A DNA stretch of 64,000 nt, from positions 372,001 through 436,000 of the forward strand of contig NZ_CP038498.1 in the NCBI RefSeq assembly GCF_012427845.1, read 5' to 3'. Positions 50,452 to 59,275 of the stretch are shown here, piece after piece (position 1 is the first letter of the stretch; each line of letters opens with the position of its first letter). The DNA is from Pectobacterium punjabense. Lineage in GTDB: Bacteria > Pseudomonadota > Gammaproteobacteria > Enterobacterales > Enterobacteriaceae. Both the position numbers and the translations under genes were made by a program. A model generated the notes under the pieces. It had not been told where the DNA came from. It searched no databases and was given only the letters and a program-made list of their open reading frames with translations.

Positions 50452-51528
50452 ATGTTGATTGAAGACCAAGGCGTGTTGATTGAAAACCAAGGCGTGTTGA
50501 CGAAAGGCGAGGGCATGTCGACGGAGAGCCAATGCGAGCGGCTTGTTCAGAAACAAAAAGTTCAGAAACAAACAGTTCAGAAACAAATCGTTCAGAAGCA
50601 AACAGAACAGCTACTCACCGCGCGGCAACGCATCGTGCAACAGGCCATACGCTGTTCAGCCAAAAGCTGGGTCACGCCTTCTCTCGTGCCTCAGGTCAAA
50701 ATTCTGTATACGGAACAGCACCATCCGCGAGTACCGGTGATGTATGAGCCGACGATTGTCATCATTTTCCAAGGGAAAAAGATTGGCTATCTGGGCGGAA
50801 AAACGTTCCAGTACGACGCGGAAAATTATCTGTTGATGACCGTTCCACTGCCGTTCGAATGTGAAACGATAGCCAGCGTTGAGAACCCGCTAGTGGGGAT
50901 GGCAATCCGCATCGATATCCAAATGCTTCAGGATTTGCTGATCGACATTGGTGATGATGACAGCGCGATCCGCCCCTGTTCCTGCTCGTGCGGAGTGAAT
51001 AGCGCACCGCTGACCGATGAGATTCTGTGTGCCGTTGAGCGACTGCTGGATGCGATGAATAACCCACGTGATGCTCGAGTACTGGGCCCGACGATTGTGC
51101 GCGAGATTATCTACCATATGCTCTGTGGCGAAAGCGGTTCGGCATTGCAGGCGTTGGTGAATCGGCACACGCACTTCAGCCAAATCACTAAAGCGCTGCG
51201 ACGCATTGAGAATCACTACGCCGATAGCCTGAATGTGGAACAGCTGGCCGCCGAGGTGAACATGAGCGTCTCTGCGTTTCATCATAACTTCAAGGCGGTC
51301 ACCAACACATCGCCGTTGCAGTACCTGAAATCCTACCGCTTACATAAAGCACGGGGGATGATGCTCAACGATGGCCTGAGAGCGGGCGTTGCAGCCGCTC
51401 GCGTCGGATATGAGAGTGCGTCGCAGTTTAGCCGGGAATTTAAACGCTACTTTGGCGCGACGCCGGGTGATGAAGTGGCGAGATTAAAGGCCAGTAATAT
51501 GGTGGTTGAGGAAAGCGGAATACGGTAA
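50452..51528 (+). CDS. AraC-family regulator (YqhC-like) with repetitive N-terminus
   Basis: An AraC-type activator of 358 aa. The core has an AraC_N sensing domain (about 95-225: [33 protein letters not shown]) and a C-terminal double HTH (about 260-345: [37 protein letters not shown]). By position and domain type it corresponds to YqhC, activator of yqhD. The first ~55 residues are unusual: two 21-bp direct repeats and then four 15-bp repeats (VQKQx) make a Gln/Lys-rich stretch. The cysteine-rich SCSCG near 178-182 could sense electrophiles. A start at ATG 50515, with better ribosome spacing, would remove the 21-bp repeats only. Confidence 0.82.
   Translation: MLIEDQGVLIENQGVLTKGEGMSTESQCERLVQKQKVQKQTVQKQIVQKQTEQLLTARQRIVQQAIRCSAKSWVTPSLVPQVKILYTEQHHPRVPVMYEPTIVIIFQGKKIGYLGGKTFQYDAENYLLMTVPLPFECETIASVENPLVGMAIRIDIQMLQDLLIDIGDDDSAIRPCSCSCGVNSAPLTDEILCAVERLLDAMNNPRDARVLGPTIVREIIYHMLCGESGSALQALVNRHTHFSQITKALRRIENHYADSLNVEQLAAEVNMSVSAFHHNFKAVTNTSPLQYLKSYRLHKARGMMLNDGLRAGVAAARVGYESASQFSREFKRYFGATPGDEVARLKASNMVVEESGIR
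50453..50494 (+). repeat. 21-bp direct repeat, two copies, in regulator start
   Basis: TGTTGATTGAAGACCAAGGCG (given as 50453-50473) is repeated at 50474-50494 with one base changed, and a degenerate third partial copy follows. Confidence 0.85.
50545..50604 (+). repeat. 15-bp in-frame tandem repeat, four copies
   Basis: GTTCAGAAACAAACA-type units at 50545, 50560, 50575 and 50590, encoding [20 protein letters not shown]. The unit length is a multiple of three, so copy changes would keep the frame. Confidence 0.95.
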
Positions 51529-51548
51529 TAAATCGCACGGTTACCCGA

Positions 51549-52208
51549 TTAGGCGACGGTGCGCTTTTTACGCCATACCACAACAGCCATGCCGATCAGG
51601 CCGCTGACCAGTAAAATAATCGGCAGCAGGATCAGTGCGGTCATCACCTGATCCTCATAGCGTTTGACCAGCGGAATGTGGCTAAGTGCATAGCCGAGCG
51701 TGACAATTCCACCGACCCACAGCAGCCCGCTGAGCCAGTTGAAAATTTGAAAACGCGTATTGTTTAACCCGGAAATCCCCGCCATTGTTGGCAGCAGCGT
51801 GCGGATAAACGCTAAAAAACGGCCAACCAGCAGCGCCATCAGGCCGTGACGGTGGAATAGATGATGCGCACGTTGGTGATAATGTGCAGGGAGCTGTAAC
51901 AGCCAGCCTTTTACCAATCGGGTATCGCTCAGCCAGCGGCCCTGAAGATAGCTGAGCCAGCAGCCGAGACTGGCGGCGATGGTAAGCAGAATCATCGTGG
52001 GGAAAAAGCTCATCACGCCTTTGGCAATCATGGCTCCGGTGAGCAACAGCAGGCTATCGCCGGGCAGAAAAGAGGCAGGTAGCAGGCCGTTCTCCAGAAA
52101 CAGCGTCGTGAACAAAATGCCGTAAATCACCCAAATGACGTGGGGATCGGCCAATGCACTAAAATCTTGCTGCCAGAGCGCCTGAATAATGTCGTGAACC
52201 ACACTCAT
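51549..52208 (-). CDS. yghB: DedA-family inner-membrane protein YghB
   Basis: A 219-aa DedA/SNARE-associated family membrane protein needed redundantly with YqjA in E. coli for envelope homeostasis, proton-dependent transport and lipid scrambling-like roles. Signature motifs: [20 protein letters not shown] near 39-58 (acidic residue and PGD), [18 protein letters not shown] near 127-144 (essential Arg) and [10 protein letters not shown]. Four to five membrane segments. Length equals E. coli YghB. It neighbours metC as in E. coli. Confidence 0.94.
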   Translation of the reverse strand: MSVVHDIIQALWQQDFSALADPHVIWVIYGILFTTLFLENGLLPASFLPGDSLLLLTGAMIAKGVMSFFPTMILLTIAASLGCWLSYLQGRWLSDTRLVKGWLLQLPAHYHQRAHHLFHRHGLMALLVGRFLAFIRTLLPTMAGISGLNNTRFQIFNWLSGLLWVGGIVTLGYALSHIPLVKRYEDQVMTALILLPIILLVSGLIGMAVVVWRKKRTVA

Positions 52209-52329
52209 ATTACTTCCCGCCAGTGATGATATTCACTATTTCCCAGGCTGCGGCGATGAAACGCTGAGTTACCTGAAATCTATTGTCTATCAAGTGTCTA
52301 TCAAGCCCTAAAGTCGATATGGGGCAAAC

Positions 52330-52360
52330 GCCTTGTCGTATTGTGATAATACGGCAAGGC
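52330..52360. terminator. Strong hairpin between yghB and metC
   Basis: Thirteen-base stem GCCTTGTCGTATT/AATACGGCAAGGC (52330-52342 with 52348-52360, one G-T position) and loop GTGAT. No long U tract on either side. It lies in the 316-base gap between metC (upstream on the minus strand) and yghB; another weaker GC-rich inverted repeat is near 52434-52466. It may end metC transcripts. Confidence 0.5.
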
Positions 52361-52524
52361 TTAATGCTAAATTTTGGTTAAGGTAACGCGTTTTTGGTAA
52401 GCGTTGACTCATGATTATCATAACGCATTACCCACCGCGCCGCAGGGGAAATCAAGACGCGGCGGTTTTATGGCCGTCACACTTCCTGTAATTTGTTTCC
52501 TATCGCCCGACAACGCTGAGCGTG

Positions 52525-53715
52525 CTAGGCACGTAGCCTACTGAAACCCGCGGCCAGATCGTCGATCAGATCGTCGCTGTCTTCAAGTCCAATATGTAAC
52601 CGGATAAGTGTGCCGGTAAAGTCTACCCCGCTCACTGGGCGGAGCGCTGCCAGTTCTTCCGGCTGGTTTGCCAGAATCAGAGACTCAAAGCCACCCCAGG
52701 AATACGCCATGCTGAAGTGCTCAAAATGGTCCAGATAGTGCGCCAACGTTTCTTTGCTTAATTTCTCTTTTAATACAAAGGAGAACAAACCGTTGCAACC
52801 GTTAAAATCACGTACATAGAACGCATGTCCTTTGCACCCTGGTAACGCGGGGTGATTAACGACGGCGACTTCTGGCCGTTCCGCCAGCCATTTCGCAATG
52901 CGGATGCTGCTTTCCTGATGTTGTTTGAGCCTGACGCCCAATGTACGCAGACCACGGCTGGCGACGTAGGCGGTATCAGCATCCACCATTTGTCCCATCA
53001 GGTAAGAATGCTCGCGCAGTTGCGCCCAACAGCGTTCGTTAGCGACAGCCGTACCGATCATGGCATCGGAATGGCCGACGATATATTTCGTACCAGCCTG
53101 AATCGAGATATCAATATCGAAGTCGAACGCTTTGAATAAAATGCCCGCAGCCCAGGTGTTATCAATCATGACAACGATTTCGGGATTGATACGGCGCACG
53201 GCTTGGACAATAGCTGGCACATCGTGGACTTCCATGGTGATAGAGCCCGGCGATTCAAGAAAGACCACTTTGGTATTCGGCTGGATTAGCTCGGCAATAC
53301 CGGCACCAATGAGCGGATCGAAATAGGTGGTGCTGACGTTCAGCTTGCTGAGCACTTTCGTGCAGAAATCCTGTGTGGGTTCATAGGCTGACTCTGTAAC
53401 CAGAATGTGATCGCCTGCCGCAACGAAAGAGAGGATCGCGTTAGAGATAGCGGCGGCACCACAAGGGTACAACGCACAGCCTGCGCCGCCTTCCAGTTCC
53501 ACCATCGCTTCCTGAAACGAGAAATGGGTCAACGTGCCTCGGCGACCATAGAATAGCGCCCCCTTGGCTCGGTTAATGGTGGCGTGTTTCTTATCCTGTA
53601 CGGTATCGAATACCAGAGAAGAGGCGCGCTGAATAACGGGGTTTACGGAGCCATGGGTGAATTTCTTGCTGCGTCCTGCGGCGACTAACGCGGTTGCCGT
53701 TTTTTTGCTTGTCAT
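52525..53715 (-). CDS. metC: Cystathionine beta-lyase
   Basis: PLP enzyme (396 aa) splitting cystathionine to homocysteine, pyruvate and ammonia in methionine synthesis. Family features: [17 protein letters not shown] near 45-61 (substrate and PLP residues), [13 protein letters not shown] near 85-97, and the Schiff-base lysine in [14 protein letters not shown] near 205-218. The ATG at 53715 is used; an in-frame GTG at 53721 or 53727 lies near the AAAGG site and is possible. In E. coli metC is divergent from exbB; here a TRAP transporter separates them. Confidence 0.95.
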   Translation of the reverse strand: MTSKKTATALVAAGRSKKFTHGSVNPVIQRASSLVFDTVQDKKHATINRAKGALFYGRRGTLTHFSFQEAMVELEGGAGCALYPCGAAAISNAILSFVAAGDHILVTESAYEPTQDFCTKVLSKLNVSTTYFDPLIGAGIAELIQPNTKVVFLESPGSITMEVHDVPAIVQAVRRINPEIVVMIDNTWAAGILFKAFDFDIDISIQAGTKYIVGHSDAMIGTAVANERCWAQLREHSYLMGQMVDADTAYVASRGLRTLGVRLKQHQESSIRIAKWLAERPEVAVVNHPALPGCKGHAFYVRDFNGCNGLFSFVLKEKLSKETLAHYLDHFEHFSMAYSWGGFESLILANQPEELAALRPVSGVDFTGTLIRLHIGLEDSDDLIDDLAAGFSRLRA

Positions 53716-53980
53716 AGCCACTATCACCTTTTCTGTTCAGTCCTGCTGAATGACGTAATACGCCAGCTCATTCCCAGCAGTGAGCGCATGGGAATCGCGG
53801 AGCATAATGGGATTTATTCGAATTCGATTTGTGAGGTCTACGTTATCACGGCTGGAGCGGCGTGTGGGTGGCTTTTGTCATCACGGAAAAATGTTCTCTA
53901 TCGCTGACATTCCCGCAGCGAAAGGGGCTTTCATCGATTTTGATGGGATAAGCTTGGAGGTAGGTGAAAATATTTCAGGT
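53716..53980. other. metC upstream region without a gene
   Basis: About 265 bases between the metC start and the TRAP terminator. It should contain the metC promoter. A + strand frame (53780-54097) lacks a ribosome site and runs through the terminator into the permease gene, so it is not called. Confidence 0.5.
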
Positions 53981-54026
53981 AAGAAAAGCGCCAGGTTCTT
54001 CTGCATTGCTACGAAGAACATGGCGC
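53981..54026 (-). terminator. Terminator of the TRAP operon
   Basis: Fourteen-base stem GCGCCAGGTTCTTC/GAAGAACATGGCGC (53988-54001 with 54013-54026, one mismatch); AAGAAAA on its left gives a U-rich end for minus-strand RNA. Confidence 0.82.
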
Positions 54027-54039
54027 GATTGGGGGGGAA

Positions 54040-55332
54040 TTACCCCGTATGGACGCCAAAGAATTTGGGCAGCCAGAGCGAGATAGCCGGAATATAGGTG
54101 ACGAGCATCAGTACAAAGAAAAGTCCGCAGTAGAAGGGCAGCATCGCTTTAACGACTTGCTCTATCTTCTGTTTACTGACTGCACTGGCGACGAAAAGTA
54201 CCGACCCTACCGGCGGTGTAATCAGGCCGATCCCGAGGTTAACCAGCATGATCATACCAAAATGTACTGGATCGATGCCGAGTGAGTGAGCGACAGGCAG
54301 CAGTACGGGGGTCAGGATCAGGATCAGCGGCGCCATGTCCATCAGCGTACCGACTAGCAGCAGCATGATGTTAATCCACATCAGGATGACGTACTTGTTA
54401 TCCGAAATGGAAGTGAAAAACTCGGTAATGCGGGCGGGCAACTGCATATAGGTCATGATGGCACCGAATGCGGCAGCGAAACCGATCAGGATCATGACGA
54501 TCGTGACGGTTTTTACCGTGCGGTACATCAGCTTGGGCAGTTCTGACCATTTATAGTCTTTATAGATAAACATGGTCACGAAGAAGGACCACAGGCAGGC
54601 AATGGCCGCAGATTCGGTCGCGGTAAAAATACCGGACAGAATACCGCCCATGATGATGACAACGGTCATCAACCCCCACAGGGTATCGACAAAGATTTTC
54701 AGCGCCTGACGGAACGGTACGCGCTCGCCTTTCGGGTAGCCTCGTCGATGCGCGAAACCGACGCACATTACCATCAAGGTCAGACTGAGCAGCAGGCCGG
54801 GCAGAATTCCTGCGATAAACAGTGAGGCGATCGAAACCGTACCGCCGGTTGCCAGCGAGTAGATGACAGAGTTGTGGCTGGGTGGTGTCAGAATCGCCTG
54901 TACGGAGCCGCTGGCAGTGACGGCGGCAGAGAAGTCGCGTGGGTAGCCCTTCTTCTCCATTTCCGGGATCATCACTGAACCGATTGAAGCCGTATCTGCC
55001 ACCGAAGAGCCGGATATTGCACCGAAAAATGTCGATGCGACGATGTTAACGAGCGATAAGCCGCCGCGAATAAAGCCGACAAAAATATACGCGAAGCTGA
55101 CCAGCCTGCGGGCGATGCCACCTTCGGCCATAATGGCCCCAGCCAGAATAAAGAAGGGAATCGCCAGCAGCGAAAATTTGTTCACGCCGTTGGTAATCTG
55201 AATCATGACTGCCTCAAGCGGCAGATCGATCCAGAAAGCGCCAACAATCGCGCTCAACCCTACCGCGTAGGCGACAGGAACGCCGACCGCCAGCAGCACA
55301 GCCAGCGCGGCAATAAGAATAAATGCATCCAT
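54040..55332 (-). CDS. TRAP transporter large permease (DctM/SiaT-M type)
   Basis: Inner-membrane DctM subunit (430 aa, about 12 membrane segments). TRAP-M wording: AIPFFILAGAIMAEGGIARR near 57-76, GAISGSSVADTASIGSVMIP near 104-123, ASGSVQAILTPPSHNSVIY near 139-157, and GLITPPVGSVLF near 377-388. It forms the Na+-driven channel with the small permease encoded 15 bases upstream; a separate binding protein gene precedes both. Complete, with a terminator following. Confidence 0.93.
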   Translation of the reverse strand: MDAFILIAALAVLLAVGVPVAYAVGLSAIVGAFWIDLPLEAVMIQITNGVNKFSLLAIPFFILAGAIMAEGGIARRLVSFAYIFVGFIRGGLSLVNIVASTFFGAISGSSVADTASIGSVMIPEMEKKGYPRDFSAAVTASGSVQAILTPPSHNSVIYSLATGGTVSIASLFIAGILPGLLLSLTLMVMCVGFAHRRGYPKGERVPFRQALKIFVDTLWGLMTVVIIMGGILSGIFTATESAAIACLWSFFVTMFIYKDYKWSELPKLMYRTVKTVTIVMILIGFAAAFGAIMTYMQLPARITEFFTSISDNKYVILMWINIMLLLVGTLMDMAPLILILTPVLLPVAHSLGIDPVHFGMIMLVNLGIGLITPPVGSVLFVASAVSKQKIEQVVKAMLPFYCGLFFVLMLVTYIPAISLWLPKFFGVHTG

Positions 55333-55347
55333 GGTATTGGCTCCGAA

Positions 55348-55854
55348 TTAAGAACTGCCAAGCATGACCACAGGGCGTTTATCCTGCGGGCCGAAAAACA
55401 TTTTTTCGATGATGAAGAGCACGGTGATGAACGAGCCGATAGGCAGCGGCAAATAACTTTCACCCGCGGTTAATAATGGAAATTCTGCGACGGGCTGTTC
55501 CCATAATTCCATACAAAGCACGGTGCTGTAATAGAGAATAAACAGGCTGATTAAGAGCATCAGGATATTCGACAGGTGAGCGCAAATCTTCTTACCGGAT
55601 TCTGGCAATCTGTCGGTAAACATGCTGACTGCAATATGTGAGCTAGAACGGTAACTGACGGCTGCGCCTACAAAAGTAAACGTCACCATACAAATAATCG
55701 AAATGGGTTCTGGCCAGGATAAGGCTGAATTTAAAACATAACGTGCGAATATGCCGATAGGAATTATTAGCGTCATAATTAATAACGCCAGACCAGAAAC
55801 CCACATGGCAATACGATAGAGTATATCCATACTTAAGTGATAAGACTGTGCCAT
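55348..55854 (-). CDS. TRAP transporter small permease (DctQ type)
   Basis: Four-helix DctQ subunit of 168 aa. Membrane segments lie at about 12-34, 46-66, 90-112 and 128-150, with the conserved FARYVLNSALSWPEPISI motif near 35-52 and RSSSHIAVSMF near 69-79. The frame runs up to 55920, but Met at 55854 is preceded by AGGTGG at good spacing. It sits between the binding-protein and large-permease genes. Confidence 0.92.
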   Translation of the reverse strand: MAQSYHLSMDILYRIAMWVSGLALLIMTLIIPIGIFARYVLNSALSWPEPISIICMVTFTFVGAAVSYRSSSHIAVSMFTDRLPESGKKICAHLSNILMLLISLFILYYSTVLCMELWEQPVAEFPLLTAGESYLPLPIGSFITVLFIIEKMFFGPQDKRPVVMLGSS

Positions 55855-55968
55855 TGCGCCACCTATATTCACTTCGCTAAATGAGCAGCGAAGGATAATT
55901 GTTAATACGAGGCTATTCATGGTGGCGGATAAATAGCAGGCTATTTATCCGCTCAGATGAGATATTGA

Positions 55969-56946
55969 TTATTGGACGTCGGCGACGGCTTTAATCAGAT
56001 CCTGGTATTTGGCACCAAACTGATCGCGTACAGGCTGCGTAGCTTTGAAATAGTACTCGGTATCAATTTCATGGAATTGAACGCCACCGGCCTTCATTTT
56101 ATCCAGAGATTGCTGAGTATACTCATTCCACAGCACGCGCTGTTCTTGCTGCGCTTCTTTCGCCAGCTTCAGGATAAGATCCTGATCTTCTTTGGAAAGC
56201 TTGTCCCATTTGGTTTTGGAGTACAGGAACAGCTCCGGAATAATAAAGTGGCGGCTCCAGGTGAAATTCTTGGCAACAGGCATGTAGTTATGTGCGACAT
56301 AGGTTGGCGGATTATTCTCAGTGCCGTCAATCACGCCGGTTTGCATGCCGCTAAAGACTTCACTGGTGCCCATGGCGATGGAGTTGGCGCCCATGGCTTT
56401 CAGCGTTGCGAGAGCGACCTGACTGGTTTGGACGCGAATTTTCATGCCTTTGAGGTCTTCTGGTTTGGCTACTGGCTGCTTGGTGATTAAATTACGCGTT
56501 CCCGCGTCCATCCAGCCTAGGAAAACCAATTTTGATTTACTGTTCTGAGTAATCTTATCACCAATTTCCTGCCCGATTTTTCCATCCAGTACTTTATGCA
56601 GATGATCTTCATCACGGAAAATATAGGGCAGCGTAAAGACTTCTATTTCCGGTAAAATAGCGGCAACGGGCGTCATTGATACACGAATAATATCAATGGC
56701 ACCGAGCTGCGCCTGCTCAATCATTTGTTTTTCATCACCTAATACGCCGCCAGGGAAGGTTTTAATTTCCAGTCTGCCACCTGTGGCAGCTTTTAATTTC
56801 TCTCCCATTTTCTGTACGGCGACGACATTCGGATATCCTTCAGGGTGAACATCGGAGGCTTTAATTTGTTGCGCCTGAATCGCGTGGCTCATCAGGAGTA
56901 CAGTAGAACTCAGACAAACGCCGATCAATGTTTTCGACAGCTTCAT
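55969..56946 (-). CDS. TRAP transporter substrate-binding protein (DctP family)
   Basis: Periplasmic binding protein of 325 aa with a signal peptide (MKLSKTLIGVCLSSTVLLMS..., cleaved after about residue 25). The conserved DctP region has the carboxylate-binding arginine in GMKIRVQTSQVALATLKAMG near 168-187 and then EVFSGMQTGVIDGTENNPPT near 196-215. Family members bind organic acids including uronates. A KdgR-like operator upstream suggests a pectin-derived uronate as ligand; that is inference. First gene of the three-gene operon. Confidence 0.92.
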   Translation of the reverse strand: MKLSKTLIGVCLSSTVLLMSHAIQAQQIKASDVHPEGYPNVVAVQKMGEKLKAATGGRLEIKTFPGGVLGDEKQMIEQAQLGAIDIIRVSMTPVAAILPEIEVFTLPYIFRDEDHLHKVLDGKIGQEIGDKITQNSKSKLVFLGWMDAGTRNLITKQPVAKPEDLKGMKIRVQTSQVALATLKAMGANSIAMGTSEVFSGMQTGVIDGTENNPPTYVAHNYMPVAKNFTWSRHFIIPELFLYSKTKWDKLSKEDQDLILKLAKEAQQEQRVLWNEYTQQSLDKMKAGGVQFHEIDTEYYFKATQPVRDQFGAKYQDLIKAVADVQ

Positions 56947-57117
56947 TGAATTATCTCCAGAGGTAGGGTGACATTATCGATAATCAAATGGTGATTGAAA
57001 AAATAAACCTATGAAAAAATAGAATAACTTATGGTGGTACAGTGGTGAGACGACGGCATCCTTGTATGGGATATTATCGTGGTGCGCGTCGGCATTCTCT
57101 ATGAGTTAAGCTAACCT

Positions 57118-57123
57118 ATTATA
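57118..57123 (-). promoter_or_regulatory. Probable -10 element of the TRAP operon
   Basis: Perfect TATAAT on the minus strand, about 170 bases upstream of the binding-protein start. A CRP-like site, TGTGACACGAGTCATT on the minus strand (57135-57150), is just upstream. Confidence 0.45.
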
Positions 57124-57164
57124 CAACTTCGTAGAATGACTCGTGTCACAAAAGAAAAAGCTAA

Positions 57165-57183
57165 TATGAAATGCTGTTTTATA
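57165..57183. promoter_or_regulatory. KdgR-box-like operator upstream of the TRAP genes
   Basis: TATGAAATGCTGTTTTATA agrees with the published degenerate KdgR consensus AATRAAAYRNYRTTTYATT at 17 of 19 positions and is itself a near-palindrome. KdgR is the repressor of pectin catabolism in soft-rot bacteria. The site is about 220 bases upstream of the TRAP start and about 440 bases from exbB. Confidence 0.5.
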
Positions 57184-57498
57184 GGGGTTTTATTCCTATT
57201 TCCCCAATCTCAATATGCGTAACATGGTGTTTTTATTTATCTTATTGTGTGTTTGTGTTTCCATTCATTTCATTTAACCTATCGCCAGCCACCATGAAAT
57301 GGTGTGATAACTTAATGTCGATCACAAAAGCCTAGCGGTATAACGCTGTGCTCTAAGTGAGTACCTGCGGCTCTCTCCTGAGATATATTTCTGGATGCTA
57401 TGTTTCATGATTTTTTTATGCATTTCCCAGCGATATGCAGGTAATACCCCTAAAAACCCTGTCAGAACGCAAGAAAAAGTGTGTTATCTGGCGTAAAT

Positions 57499-57517
57499 AA
57501 TAATGAGAACGACTATC
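57499..57517. promoter_or_regulatory. Fur-box-like site upstream of exbB
   Basis: AATAATGAGAACGACTATC matches the 19-base Fur consensus at 14 positions, about 100 bases upstream of the exbB GTG. Iron regulation of exbB is known in enterobacteria. Confidence 0.5.
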
Positions 57518-57619
57518 AATTCGTTCAGGGTTTGGTATCATTTCAGGCTGCGTTATTGCGGCATTAATACCTGCGGGTATGTGCACGTTATTGTACAGAA
57601 CGAATGGTGGAGGCACAGC

Positions 57620-58624
57620 GTGAAGACGGCTGTCAGTAATACAACTCAACAGGTGTTATCAACCTGGCAAAAAAAACGTGGTGCGTTCAGCGCATTTTCC
57701 CGTAGCGTGCTGGTTATCCTGCTGTGTACGGCGGGACTAAGTGGAAATGCGTTTGCAGCGCCGGCAACGACGCCGTTATCGACAGAGAATGCAGCGCCAG
57801 CCGCTCAGCCTGCTGCTGCATCCCCTTCTGCCCCCGTGACAACCGATGCACCAGCATCCGCGCTCACGCTTCCGGCCAGTGCTGCACCGGGTACGAATAA
57901 CCTGATGAAGACTGATTTGTCCGTCTGGGGCATGTACCAGCATGCTGATGCCGTGGTGAAAACGGTGATGATCGGCTTGCTGTTGGCTTCCGTGATTACC
58001 TGGGCGATTTTCTTCAGTAAAAGCGTTGAAATGTCTGGCGCGAAACGTCGCCTGCGCCGTGAGTATCTGGCGCTGGAACAGGCGAAAACGCTGGACGATG
58101 CGCTGGAAACGGCGGAGGCGTTCAAACCAGGCAGTGTAGCGCAACAGCTATTGGTGGATGCGCAGAACGAACTGGAACTCTCCGCACGTTCGGATGACAA
58201 CAACGGGATTAAAGAGCGCACCGCGTTTCGTCTGGAACGTCGCGTGGCGGCTACCGGGCGTCATATGGGACGTGGCAATGGCTATCTGGCAACGGTTGGG
58301 GCAGTTGCACCGTTTGTGGGGTTGTTCGGTACGGTATGGGGCATCATGAACAGCTTCATCGGTATTGCACAGACGCAAACGACTAACCTGGCGGTGGTTG
58401 CACCGGGGATTGCAGAAGCTCTGCTGGCGACGGCGATTGGTCTGGTCGCTGCGATTCCTGCGGTGGTTATCTATAACGTCTTCGCTCGTTCGATTGCTGG
58501 CTACAAAGCGACGGTTGGCGATGTGGCGGCACAAGTGTTGCTGTTGCAAAGCCGCGATCTTGACGTTGCCGCCAGCAACGATAACCGGGCGTCTTCAGCA
58601 GCGCATAAACTGCGGGTGGGTTAA
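57620..58624 (+). CDS. exbB: TonB-system energiser ExbB, with long N-terminal extension
   Basis: Inner-membrane proton-channel subunit (334 aa) that, with ExbD, powers TonB. The core from about residue 105 has three membrane segments (MIGLLLASVITWAIFF, then LATVGAVAPFVGLFGTVWGI, then LLATAIGLVAAIPAVVIYNV) as in E. coli ExbB (244 aa). Ahead of it are a signal-like hydrophobic stretch (RSVLVILLCTAGLSGNAFAA, near 28-47) and an Ala/Pro/Ser/Thr-rich linker, a form seen in several Gram-negatives. Start is GTG at 57620 with GGAGG 7 bases upstream; earlier in-frame codons lack a site. exbD follows after 3 bases. Confidence 0.94.
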   Translation: MKTAVSNTTQQVLSTWQKKRGAFSAFSRSVLVILLCTAGLSGNAFAAPATTPLSTENAAPAAQPAAASPSAPVTTDAPASALTLPASAAPGTNNLMKTDLSVWGMYQHADAVVKTVMIGLLLASVITWAIFFSKSVEMSGAKRRLRREYLALEQAKTLDDALETAEAFKPGSVAQQLLVDAQNELELSARSDDNNGIKERTAFRLERRVAATGRHMGRGNGYLATVGAVAPFVGLFGTVWGIMNSFIGIAQTQTTNLAVVAPGIAEALLATAIGLVAAIPAVVIYNVFARSIAGYKATVGDVAAQVLLLQSRDLDVAASNDNRASSAAHKLRVG

Positions 58625-58627
58625 GTC

Positions 58628-59053
58628 ATGGCGATGCATTTGAAGGAGGACGCGGGTGATGACGGTGAAATGCATGACATCAACGTCACGCCGTTCATTG
58701 ACGTCATGCTGGTTCTGCTGATCATCTTCATGGTGGCGGCACCGCTGGCAACGGTGGACATTCGTGTCGATCTGCCAGCATCATCAGCAGTACCGCAGCC
58801 GCGTCCAGAGAAGCCACTTTATCTGACGGTAAAAGCGGATAAGCAAATGTTTCTGGGGGAAGAGGCGATTAACGAGCAGTCTCTGGCTCAGGTGTTGGAT
58901 GCGAAAACCAGCGCCAACAAAGAAACAACTATCTTCTTTCAGGCGGATAAAAGCGTTGATTATGAAACTATCATGAGCGTGATGGATTCACTGCGTAAAG
59001 CGGGCTACCTCAAGGTTGGCTTGGTTGGTGCGGAAACCGCTGCTGCTAAATAA
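58628..59053 (+). CDS. exbD: TonB-system energiser ExbD
   Basis: Inner-membrane partner of ExbB (141 aa). A single membrane helix (about 23-43) contains the proton-carrying Asp25 in INVTPFIDVMLVLLIIF; the periplasmic domain follows (VKADKQMFLGEEAI, then FFQADKSVDYETIMSVMDSL). Length equals E. coli ExbD. It ends before a strong terminator. Confidence 0.96.
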   Translation: MAMHLKEDAGDDGEMHDINVTPFIDVMLVLLIIFMVAAPLATVDIRVDLPASSAVPQPRPEKPLYLTVKADKQMFLGEEAINEQSLAQVLDAKTSANKETTIFFQADKSVDYETIMSVMDSLRKAGYLKVGLVGAETAAAK

Positions 59054-59075
59054 CGCTTGAGAATGGTGTTTTAAG

Positions 59076-59117
59076 AAGGAATGCGGGATGAAGATCCAAA
59101 CCGCATTCCTTTTTTTA
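59076..59117 (+). terminator. Terminator of exbBD
   Basis: Eleven-base stem AAGGAATGCGG/CCGCATTCCTT (59076-59086 with 59101-59111) followed by a run of T. Confidence 0.9.
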
Positions 59118-59275
59118 TTTCAGAATGACGTCATTGCCGTGCGAATGCTGGAGAACGCCGCAAACTCTGCACGCAAAAAAGCGACCAAGGCACTATTTCC
59201 CGCACTCTTCACCAAGATGCGCGGCAGGGTTAACTCGCCGCGCGGTCATCTTTCTATGCAACGTGGTCGCATGAG

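Larger units (their letters stand above)
56947..57619. other. Divergent TRAP-exbB intergenic region
   Basis: About 670 A/T-rich bases with no supported gene. It holds the TRAP promoter elements and KdgR-like box on the left and the Fur-like box of exbB on the right; the middle part (57190-57480) shows nothing I can name. Confidence 0.55.

Noticed and set aside
50545..50604. CRISPR-like or iteron origin repeats
   Set aside because: The 15-bp units are coding, contiguous and in frame within the AraC-type regulator.
53780..54097. 105-codon + strand frame between metC and the TRAP permease gene
   Set aside because: No ribosome site, runs through a strong inverted-repeat terminator and overlaps the 3' end of the permease gene on the other strand; no recognisable domain.
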